Assembly: GCA_021790195.1 (NCBI GenBank)
Contig: JAJYIF010000025.1
Span: 1 to 41,938, forward strand
Reading direction: 5' to 3'
Length of the DNA stretch: 41,938 nt
From: Nitrospirota bacterium
Lineage (GTDB): Bacteria; Nitrospirota; Thermodesulfovibrionia; Thermodesulfovibrionales; UBA9159
Part shown: positions 16,058-23,126 of the stretch, one piece after another
Layout of the letters: each line of letters opens with the position of its first letter
Position numbering within the stretch: the stretch's first letter is position 1
Notes under the pieces: model-generated
What the model saw: only the letters and a program-made list of their open reading frames with translations
Told to the model about the DNA's origin: nothing
Databases searched by the model: none
Program-made: the position numbers and the translations under genes

Positions 16058-16509
16058 GACCGCCTCACCAATGAGCTGATCTTATGGTCATAGCGTGTCC
16101 CCCTCCACATATACCCCACTTCCACTGTCACCTGTCTGACATCATCGCTTGGCTGGTCAACCGTCCGTGTCGTGCAAAAAAGAAAACTCGACACGTTCCC
16201 GACATTTCTGGTCACGGCTATGCCTGCGGCGGGAAACCATGAAGGACAAGAATATCCCTGGCTCGTAAAAGAAACATTGTCTATTCCTTTCCCTGAAGTA
16301 TCCAGGTCATCACACGAAGTAGTGAAGCACAAAGCCCTCGCCTCGCTCATCCTCGTCTCCGCGACGCGGACGGCCTCATCCCTCAGGGTGTCCCGCATGT
16401 TCTGGTCGACAGTTAGCACCGAAGTCTGCAGGAGCGCAAGAGAGACTATGAGGAACAACAGCAAAGAGATCATCACCTCAATCAGTGTCATGCCCTTGTT
16501 ATTTAGCAT
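16054..16509 (-). CDS. pilV: PilV-like minor pilin
   Basis: A minor pilin of about 151 residues. The prepilin motif NKGMTLIEVMISLLLFLIV gives a six-residue leader if translation starts at the ATG at 16509 (MLNNKG). An ATG at 16524 (MERTA) gives an eleven-residue leader and cannot be excluded. The body is short, with DEAVRVAETRMSEAR typical of PilV and a pair of cysteines (CFTTSC). The 5' end overlaps fimT, so the gene is embedded in a tightly packed operon. PilV is a tip/priming minor pilin. Confidence 0.85.
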   Translation of the reverse strand: MLNNKGMTLIEVMISLLLFLIVSLALLQTSVLTVDQNMRDTLRDEAVRVAETRMSEARALCFTTSCDDLDTSGKGIDNVSFTSQGYSCPSWFPAAGIAVTRNVGNVSSFLFCTTRTVDQPSDDVRQVTVEVGYMWRGTRYDHKISSLVRRS

Positions 16510-17014
16510 TGCAGTTCGTTCCATCGTATTGTCCCAGATTTATCCTTGTCGCCGCAGAGAAGACCAGGCAATCATAATCCGGCTTCACGGTCGAGCCGAG
16601 CCTTATATTTCCGAGATTGCTTATCAGTCCGTTCCGTTCGAAGGTGATTGTAATCGGCGCAGTCATGGTCGCCAGATTCGGGATGATATCGTAGTTTGTG
16701 TTTTTTTGCAGCACTATCCTGTCCAGACCGGGATCGAGAGTGCCGTTGCCGTCAGGCGCTGGGTTAGTGTCGTCATAAATCGTATATTGTCTGGTAGAAA
16801 GAGTGAGGAACTGAACCCTGTTGGACATCATCGCCTTCGCCCTGGCATTCATCATGTCGGAGTACATCTCCTTTATCTGTCTCTCCACGTTGTATCTGGT
16901 TATCATAGCCGGAACCTGGATTGTCGCTATGGCCACAAGGATCCCGATGATCGCCACCGTAACCATCAACTCCAGTAGGGTGAAGCCTGTCTCTTTTTCA
17001 ATCAACCTCTTCAT
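16499..17014 (-). CDS. fimT: FimT/GspH-type pseudopilin
   Basis: A 171-residue pseudopilin with leader MKRLIEKETG and motif GFTLLELMVTVAIIGILVAIA; cleavage is expected after Gly10. The C-terminal part matches the GspH/FimT domain (ITFERNGL, SAATRINLG). FimT has been linked in other bacteria to DNA binding for natural transformation as well as to pilus priming; whether that holds here is unknown. It starts 40 bp after pilY1, and the gap is filled by a TCACGCGTCATGAATCGTGA word-repeat. As a result the ATG lacks a well-spaced ribosome site. Confidence 0.85.
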   Translation of the reverse strand: MKRLIEKETGFTLLELMVTVAIIGILVAIATIQVPAMITRYNVERQIKEMYSDMMNARAKAMMSNRVQFLTLSTRQYTIYDDTNPAPDGNGTLDPGLDRIVLQKNTNYDIIPNLATMTAPITITFERNGLISNLGNIRLGSTVKPDYDCLVFSAATRINLGQYDGTNCNAK

Positions 17015-17019
17015 CCTGT

Positions 17020-17042
17020 GTCACGCGTCATGAATCGTGATC
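17020..17042. repeat. Word repeat in the pilY1-fimT gap
   Basis: GTCACGCGTCATGAATCGTG occupies most of the 39-bp gap before fimT. It shares TCACGCGT with 14068-14086 and resembles the inter-tRNA sequence. Confidence 0.35.
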
Positions 17043-17053
17043 TTTCCGCTGCC

Positions 17054-20000
17054 CTATCTTTCTTTAATATGAACAACCCTTTTGGTAGCCAGGGGCGCTC
17101 CAAGTACCGTCGGTGCGCCGCCTCCAAGACCCTCCATGGGCGTTGTTGAGGAAGTGGTCTTCCTTCCGCCCTGCGCCGTAAAAGCTGTTGACAGGTCCAC
17201 CTTTGTAATGGCCCCCGTCGAGAGTTGAAGCAGAGCCTCTCCCCTCAGGGCGGCAGCTGCCGGCGTACCGCCAGTGTTATACTGCACGGCCCACATATAA
17301 CTTTGCCCTCCAAGGTCGCATTGCCCGGTATAGGGCTCAAATGTAGTAAAGAATACTACGCCCTGACCCGAAGCTACCGTATTCGTAACAACTCTCTCAG
17401 CCCCGAAAGAGCTGCTGGCGTTGTCCAGCAATATGCTCCAGCCATTAACGGTATCCGTGTTCGCGGTAGTATCGCTAAGAGCGCTTGCGCCGACATTAGT
17501 ATAAGCACTGTCTATGCCCGCCTTAGCGGTGCAGTCGCTATTGTCGGGCATTACACCTCCGTTCTGCAAGGCGTGATAGCAAGGTTCCTTAATGCCGAAA
17601 AGCTCTCGCTGGGTGGTCGCGTCATCCATGTCGACAGAGCCCGAGACAGTCCTTTTGTAGAAGAACCTGCCCGTGCCGCCGAAGAGCCAGAGACAACCTT
17701 CGTAGTCCGTTCCTCCGACCGTGACAAAGCAAAGCTTCTTCTTCAGCAGCTTAGCGACCGACGTAGTGACAGGGCCGACGTTGTCGATCACCCTGCTCCA
17801 TTTCCAGTTGCTGAGATTTGTGCTGTCCTTGGTTATGATCCGCACGATCCCTCCATTTGTCCAGGTGCCTATCTTGCACGGGGCAGAGCTATCGCCGAGA
17901 GCACATTCCCTTGTGTAAGGAACATAGACTACGTCATCCCTATAGTCAGGGATACCGGTACTGGGATCAGGCACATCCACTGTGGAAAGTGGCATCGGGC
18001 CTGCAAACGCATCGTCAATGGTGTCTCCTGTGGTGGCAGGAGCGATTACAGTCAACGGCGCCATAGCTGAAGCAGGACCTCCCTTTAAGTCAAAGGCAAA
18101 CAATTTCAGGGACTGGTCGGATTTCCCCAGGAACTGTGCCGAGTTATCGTCTATAGGACCGGTAGGACCCGAACCGAAGACCACATACCATTTGCCGTTG
18201 GTGCTGCCGTCGCCCTCCCTCACAATTGAGGGTCCGGAGGACGAGAATCCAAGGGTAGGATCGCTGAATTCCCACATAAGCACAGGCGGATGGTTTACCG
18301 GGTCACCAGGATTGGCAAGCGAATCGGTGACATCGAGCGCAAAATAGGACGAATAACCGACATTGGATATGGGCGTCTTCACGCAGGTGCCGTTCGTGCC
18401 GGTAGTGCAGGTATCGGTCGAGTTCTTGCATGCACCCCCATACCTCATGCCGCCTATCACGTAAGTCCTCCACACCGTGCTGTCCGTGCCTTTGGTCGAC
18501 TGTGTGGAAATATCGCCGGCGCTCGGCGCTCCGACGCTAACGTCCACCACCTCCGAAGTCATGTCCACGGCATAGACATGGCAGTAGTTGGTGTCGGCCA
18601 TATATTTGAGGTACGGAAGGACATTCTCGGGGATAAAGGACCATACTTCCTTGCCGAAACCGGTCCCGTCGTTGTTCATTGCGTCGGTCAGGCTCGCAAG
18701 AGTTCCGCTGGGGAGGCCCGACACCTGCAATTTTCCGAAATAGAAGGCATGAAGCATGCCGTCGTTTGCACCGGCAAACACCATGCCCCTGTTGTAATAA
18801 CCGGATGGACAATTCGTAGACGTGCAGGTCCCCGCCGCAATGCAGGAGCTGCAGGTATAGTTCGTGTAAGACGTGTCGCCGTATGTCGAGTCATAGGTAT
18901 TCAGCGGCACCGAAGAGGCGATCTTAGGCGTAGAATTAATAATATCGCCAAGCTTCCAGACGTGGGTGCTCGTCCCGTCAAAGTAGTCCCTAGGTCTATA
19001 TCCTGTAACGTCTTCACCTCTTGTGAATTTGATAATGTTTGTGGCTTCCTGCCCGCTGTCTGTCGTGCTCGCCTGCAGATAGGGTATCAGCACACCGACA
19101 TTGCCCGCGTCGAGAGCTCCCGCAGTGTTGTAATTAAAGTTCATGAGGGTGTTGGTAGCAGTCAGGCATGTAGCGCCCGAAAGGCAGGGCGTGAAGATAT
19201 TCCTGTCTGAGGCGGTCCTGCTCCACAAATTCTTCCCCGCTTCCCACAAGACATTTACCTGTTCGAAGGGTATGCATGTAGTATAGTTCGGCGCATAACA
19301 CGCATATGTCTGCTGAGCCGTCAGGGGTGGCGACTGCCCGGGGAGATGCTGTGTACTGTTGGGCGTATTTATGTACACCAGATTTATAGCTGCGTCAGAG
19401 CCGGTATCAAATATCTTTGTGGAGGCAGTATTGGACGGATTATCGGCCTCATATATGGAGCTTAAGAGCTGCCCTGCAGCATTCTTCCTGAAAAACGCAT
19501 CGGAATAATACCACAGGTTTGATATCCTGCCGGCCCAACCGATTCGTGATTTGGCGCCGGTCTGATCCGTAAAAATCTTGCTCGGATAATAAACGGCCTG
19601 CACAAGATTCGCACCGCTTCCCGAGCCCGAGGCAAGGACCGACGCGGCGGTTCCTGCAGCGGCCCTGCTGATGACCCTTGTCAGGGCGGTTGTAATCGCG
19701 GACCCTATCTCAGTAGGATCTGACGCCAGAATAGCGCCGCCGGTCCCCCCGTACTGGGCCGTCGTGTTCATCAGTGTATACGGATCGCAGAGACCGGGCT
19801 GCGGATTGGTCGTCGGGGTGGGAGGCCCGCTGTAAACAACTAGGGTGTTTATGTGGCTGGCATTGCTGTTTCCCGCCCAGTCCGCGGCCGTCCCGGTCAG
19901 AAGGTTTGGATCGGATATGACCTTGTTCTGCGCGATCCATGCAAGGCCCGGCAAATCCCTGCTCCCGGCATAGCTCGGGCAGGAATTCGTAGTATCATAA

Positions 20001-22393
20001 CCGTAACCGTTGGTTCCGCCGTAATTTGCGGAATACAATGCAGCCAGGTTGTCCGGCGAGACGCCTCCGGATGATGTTGAGGGCGCGGCCTGGTCGGCCG
20101 TAGACATGCCGTCCGTGATTATCAGGACATCATTGTCCTGGCAAGGATATTGGGACGGGTTCTTGTTCGTAGCATAGTTATAATAAGTGTTGCTCAAAGA
20201 GGTGTTGAGCTGCATGTCAGACCTGCTTGTGCCAAGGGGCGGAGGGTTTGTACCTGCATACGAATCCATCTTCGCGAAATAGCCGATCGAGGAATAGAAA
20301 GCCTCGGCAAACGGCGTCCAAGATGTGGCCGTAAGATTGTCGATACTACTTATGAGACCTGTGGTATGGTCCCCTATAGGGTCGGAATTGATGTAAGAAA
20401 ACACCCTGCCGCCGTCGGTCTTCACAGTCGCCGTGCCGCATGTCTCAGCGGCGCCCCCGTCGGTCGTAGAGACACAGCTTCCAGAGGTGCCGCAATCGGC
20501 GGTGGCAGAACAATGTATCAAAGGGTTGAGTGAGCACCAGTTGCAATCAGTGGTAACCAGACATTCGGTATTCGTGCGGGAACACGTGTTCGTACACGAA
20601 ATGTTTGAATTCGTCACACCGCATTCAGACGCTGAGCCGTCCTGGTTAAATGCCATGGCGCCAAAGTTTATGACGTTCTGGAACTCCTGTATCTTGCCCG
20701 TGGGGCCCGGCGAAGCATAGCTCACACGGGCAAAAAAGGTACCTGCAGGAACGCACCGTCCGCCAGTAGGGCAATTAGAATCAGTATTACACGAGGTAGA
20801 CGTGCTGTTCGAGCAGATCTTAGCCAGCTGGCTCGTGCTCGAATCCATAATGATAGAGGGGATATTACCAGTAGTTGTCGTTGAGGCGCCAGACGACGAC
20901 GGGTCGATAACTTCGGCAAACTGGTTGCCGTAGCAGTAATGCAGAACTTCTTCCTGGACGCAGGAATTATTCCATGTAATACTCGTTGAGCCGGCAATGC
21001 AACTATAGCCACACTTACCGGAATTCAAACAGGTTGAGCCGGGGCAGTCGGCATCAGTAGTGCAACTAACGGTGCGGCAGGCGTTGTCATGCGAGCACGC
21101 TATTGTAACGTCATTCGAACAGTGGCTGCCACTCGGCATATTAACGCACAGTCCCAGAAAGCCCGTATAATCCGAGCCAAGAGTCGCATAAGCCCCTAGC
21201 GGCAGATTATGTTGAGCGCAGGATGAGCATTGCCAGGCCCCGCCGCTGTCATTGCCCTGTGCAAGATATGCGGCGCATGTCGAATAACTGCCCGTGGTGT
21301 TCAGTATATCGCTATACACCAGTCCGCACTGAGTCTCATCAGAATTAATATTGACGCCCTGAAAAATGCACGAAGCCGTGTATGGAGATGCACATCCAGC
21401 TATATTCTGTTTTATCTGCCAGCAGTCCTGCATTATCTGGTTGAATGCGTTTATCCTGACATTCCCAACGCCCAGACAGGTACCCGAATCGGTATGCGCC
21501 TGGCCGTAATTGCCGCTCGTCCATTCCGCAACAGCGCACTGGCACGCTGTTATCTGGCTGGGCGTCAGTACCTGCAGATAGATTTCGATCCTCGACAGGC
21601 CTCCCTGCGTCACCGTGTTCAGATAATCCTGCTCGCCTGCATCAGGCCCCCTAACCCCAAAGGTCACGGGCCAATATGCTCCTGTAGAGGCATTCTTCAC
21701 CACCTTCATAAACCTTCTGCCGTTGCATCCCCTCGTCTCGCCGATTAGCAGCTGGTTCGTCGTGTCGTACTTGCCGCCCGTGAGTACCTTCTTCTGCACG
21801 TCGAATTTCGAGGCGGCAAGCCAGTTCAGGAAATTGCCCGTTGCATAGAAACCCGTGACATAATGTGGGGTAGTCAAATTATCAACCTGAACACAAAAAT
21901 ATCCGGTGCCGTTTCCCGCGTAACACCCTGACGTCGGCACTGCACCCCCTGTCGTAACGAAATAGTCTCCCCCCGTTCCGGGAATTGCATTAAAGGCGTA
22001 GCTGCCGGAGTATTGATATTGATAGGTCGTATTTACGCGATTGCCGTTAGAATCAAGACTCTGGAAATAACCGTAATAAGTTTTTGTATCGTCATATGTG
22101 TCGTCAAAACAGAAAGATTCGCTGGTTGTCATATTCCCGCATGTGAACGTCGGCACAGTGGTCCCGGACATAGTCCCTGCGATGTAAGCAAGGTCATACT
22201 GGCTGGCGGAATTGTCGATCATGAGCAGCACGTTCGGAGAGGCAGTAGGCCTGACATATGGCGGTACAACACAATAGTCGGACATCGATGCAGCGGAAAC
22301 AATTGATGGCAGCAATACCGAAATAGCAGCGAATAGAGTGAAGCTCACGGCGTATATCGAAAGAATGCTCCGCGACCTGTCCTTAATTATCAT
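17054..22393 (-). CDS. pilY1: PilY1-like pilus tip adhesin, giant Cys-rich form
   Basis: A 1779-residue secreted protein. The signal peptide ends near residue 36 (IVSAAS). At 60-64 is DNSAS, a MIDAS-type metal site as in the von Willebrand A region of PilY1, continued by DVLIITDGMS. Between about residues 200 and 700 lies a long insert with many cysteine pairs, including CTTDADCPGSTCLNSGKC and CNTDSNCPTGGRC repeats; the first 900 residues hold more than 40 cysteines. From about residue 1150 the C-terminal beta-propeller domain begins (YNRGMVFAGANDGMLHAF, EVWSFIPENVLPYL). PilY1 caps the pilus, aids extension and adhesion, and can sense surfaces. It is the first gene of the operon. GAGGTGG lies a few bases before the ATG. 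Typical PilY1 proteins are roughly 1000-1200 residues, so the cysteine insert explains the size. Confidence 0.9.
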   Translation of the reverse strand: MIIKDRSRSILSIYAVSFTLFAAISVLLPSIVSAASMSDYCVVPPYVRPTASPNVLLMIDNSASQYDLAYIAGTMSGTTVPTFTCGNMTTSESFCFDDTYDDTKTYYGYFQSLDSNGNRVNTTYQYQYSGSYAFNAIPGTGGDYFVTTGGAVPTSGCYAGNGTGYFCVQVDNLTTPHYVTGFYATGNFLNWLAASKFDVQKKVLTGGKYDTTNQLLIGETRGCNGRRFMKVVKNASTGAYWPVTFGVRGPDAGEQDYLNTVTQGGLSRIEIYLQVLTPSQITACQCAVAEWTSGNYGQAHTDSGTCLGVGNVRINAFNQIMQDCWQIKQNIAGCASPYTASCIFQGVNINSDETQCGLVYSDILNTTGSYSTCAAYLAQGNDSGGAWQCSSCAQHNLPLGAYATLGSDYTGFLGLCVNMPSGSHCSNDVTIACSHDNACRTVSCTTDADCPGSTCLNSGKCGYSCIAGSTSITWNNSCVQEEVLHYCYGNQFAEVIDPSSSGASTTTTGNIPSIIMDSSTSQLAKICSNSTSTSCNTDSNCPTGGRCVPAGTFFARVSYASPGPTGKIQEFQNVINFGAMAFNQDGSASECGVTNSNISCTNTCSRTNTECLVTTDCNWCSLNPLIHCSATADCGTSGSCVSTTDGGAAETCGTATVKTDGGRVFSYINSDPIGDHTTGLISSIDNLTATSWTPFAEAFYSSIGYFAKMDSYAGTNPPPLGTSRSDMQLNTSLSNTYYNYATNKNPSQYPCQDNDVLIITDGMSTADQAAPSTSSGGVSPDNLAALYSANYGGTNGYGYDTTNSCPSYAGSRDLPGLAWIAQNKVISDPNLLTGTAADWAGNSNASHINTLVVYSGPPTPTTNPQPGLCDPYTLMNTTAQYGGTGGAILASDPTEIGSAITTALTRVISRAAAGTAASVLASGSGSGANLVQAVYYPSKIFTDQTGAKSRIGWAGRISNLWYYSDAFFRKNAAGQLLSSIYEADNPSNTASTKIFDTGSDAAINLVYINTPNSTQHLPGQSPPLTAQQTYACYAPNYTTCIPFEQVNVLWEAGKNLWSRTASDRNIFTPCLSGATCLTATNTLMNFNYNTAGALDAGNVGVLIPYLQASTTDSGQEATNIIKFTRGEDVTGYRPRDYFDGTSTHVWKLGDIINSTPKIASSVPLNTYDSTYGDTSYTNYTCSSCIAAGTCTSTNCPSGYYNRGMVFAGANDGMLHAFYFGKLQVSGLPSGTLASLTDAMNNDGTGFGKEVWSFIPENVLPYLKYMADTNYCHVYAVDMTSEVVDVSVGAPSAGDISTQSTKGTDSTVWRTYVIGGMRYGGACKNSTDTCTTGTNGTCVKTPISNVGYSSYFALDVTDSLANPGDPVNHPPVLMWEFSDPTLGFSSSGPSIVREGDGSTNGKWYVVFGSGPTGPIDDNSAQFLGKSDQSLKLFAFDLKGGPASAMAPLTVIAPATTGDTIDDAFAGPMPLSTVDVPDPSTGIPDYRDDVVYVPYTRECALGDSSAPCKIGTWTNGGIVRIITKDSTNLSNWKWSRVIDNVGPVTTSVAKLLKKKLCFVTVGGTDYEGCLWLFGGTGRFFYKRTVSGSVDMDDATTQRELFGIKEPCYHALQNGGVMPDNSDCTAKAGIDSAYTNVGASALSDTTANTDTVNGWSILLDNASSSFGAERVVTNTVASGQGVVFFTTFEPYTGQCDLGGQSYMWAVQYNTGGTPAAAALRGEALLQLSTGAITKVDLSTAFTAQGGRKTTSSTTPMEGLGGGAPTVLGAPLATKRVVHIKER

Positions 22394-22596
22394 TTCCCCA
22401 CCTCATAAAAAAGAGTAAACAGCAGGCAGTGGATAGTATGCAGGCAATATTTCGGGTCCTTCTGCCTCCCGCTTCGTTATTGCTGGATGTCCGCCACAAC
22501 CAAGAAGATTTCACAAACAATTAGCAAGCAATTTATATGCCGACTCTCTTTTCCCTTGAAAATACTGGATTGTCCCTGTAAGGAGGTAGGAATCTT

Positions 22597-22632
22597 ATGT
22601 AACACTTTCCATAGTTGTGGAAGGGATTACAT
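22597..22632. repeat. Imperfect 14-bp stem-loop
   Basis: ATGTAACACTTTCC and GGAAGGGATTACAT pair with two mismatches around an 8-base loop. It has no adjacent T-run on the plus strand, so it is more likely an operator or repeat remnant than a terminator. Confidence 0.4.
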
Positions 22633-22735
22633 AAAGATGTCGGGAGAGGCTGAGGTCTTTATTGCCGCAGACATTCCACAGACAGGTGATCGAAACGCAG
22701 AGCGAGAAATCTAGTGTGGTGACCCATAAATAATT

Positions 22736-22812
22736 TGTCATTGTCCGGCTTGACCGGACAATCCAGAATCCTTTGAAAAGACTGGATTCCCCGATCAATT
22801 CGGGGAATGACA
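22736..22812. repeat. GTCATT...AATGAC palindromic intergenic element
   Basis: The outer stem TGTCATT/AATGACA (22736-22742, 22806-22812) encloses two perfect hairpins. The first is TTGTCCGG-CTTGA-CCGGACAA (22741-22761) and the second ATTCCCCGA-TCAAT-TCGGGGAAT (22786-22808). TCCAG/CTGGA pairing lies between them. The arrangement folds as a multi-branch junction. Elements of this appearance are common dispersed repeats in many environmental bacteria; their function is not established. Confidence 0.7.
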
Positions 22813-22892
22813 GCGTACGAGAAATATTGCAGGAATTAATGGGACAGTACACTAGTTTGCTTCTATCAAAGGAACCCTTTGGATAAAGCCGT

Positions 22893-22922
22893 ATGACAAA
22901 GCTTTTGCGGCTAAGTTATAAT
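22893..22922 (+). promoter_or_regulatory. Possible promoter of the sensor-kinase operon
   Basis: ATGACA (22893-22898) and TATAAT (22917-22922) with an 18-bp spacer. The start site would lie only about 13 nt from the ATG, just at the AGGAGGTGG ribosome site, so the leader would be very short. Confidence 0.45.
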
Positions 22923-22941
22923 AAGTTTCAGGAGGTGGAAG

Positions 22942-23124
22942 ATGAAGAACACTGAAATCTGGGTCTTTATTTTTCTCCTCGGTCTTCTGAGTTTCAACTG
23001 GCCCCTGCTCGAGATATTTCACGCGGAGGTCGCAGCGTATCTGTTCGCGTCGTGGATCCTCCTCATCCTCCTTATCGCCTTCGCCGCCGGCAGGACCAAC
23101 AGCAATAAAAGGCCCGATGTCTGA
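22942..23124 (+). CDS. Small two-helix membrane protein coupled to sensor kinase
   Basis: A 60-residue protein made of two hydrophobic segments (about 6-22 and 31-48) and a polar, basic C-terminus (RTNSNKRPDV). A strong AGGAGGTGG ribosome site precedes it. Only two bases separate its stop from the ATG of the histidine kinase, which has no ribosome site of its own, so kinase synthesis probably depends on translation of this gene. A small membrane protein gene immediately before cbrA (called cbrX) has been described in Pseudomonas, as I recall; position and size match, but I have not compared sequences. It may modulate or help assemble the kinase. Confidence 0.75.
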   Translation: MKNTEIWVFIFLLGLLSFNWPLLEIFHAEVAAYLFASWILLILLIAFAAGRTNSNKRPDV

Positions 23125-23126
23125 GA

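Larger units (their letters stand above)
22394..22941. other. 548-bp divergent intergenic region
   Basis: This gap separates pilY1 (minus) from the sensor-kinase operon (plus). It holds a hairpin at 22597-22632, a GTCATT-class palindromic repeat at 22736-22812 and a promoter at 22893-22922. The stretch 22640-22735 shows no convincing coding potential; the 75-residue plus-strand reading frame through it has no ribosome site at its ATG and no recognisable sequence. Confidence 0.6.

Noticed and set aside
22482-22502. Weak sigma-54-like element upstream of pilY1 on the minus strand (TGGCGG-N5-CAGCA)
   Set aside because: GG-N10-GC spacing is right, but the bases around both dinucleotides fit poorly. 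It is also about 90 bp from the start, with no enhancer-like sites.
22487-22714. 75-residue plus-strand frame in the pilY1/kinase gap, with a CPCKEVGILC stretch
   Set aside because: The ATG has no ribosome site, the frame crosses a hairpin, and neither the sequence nor its composition resembles a known small protein.
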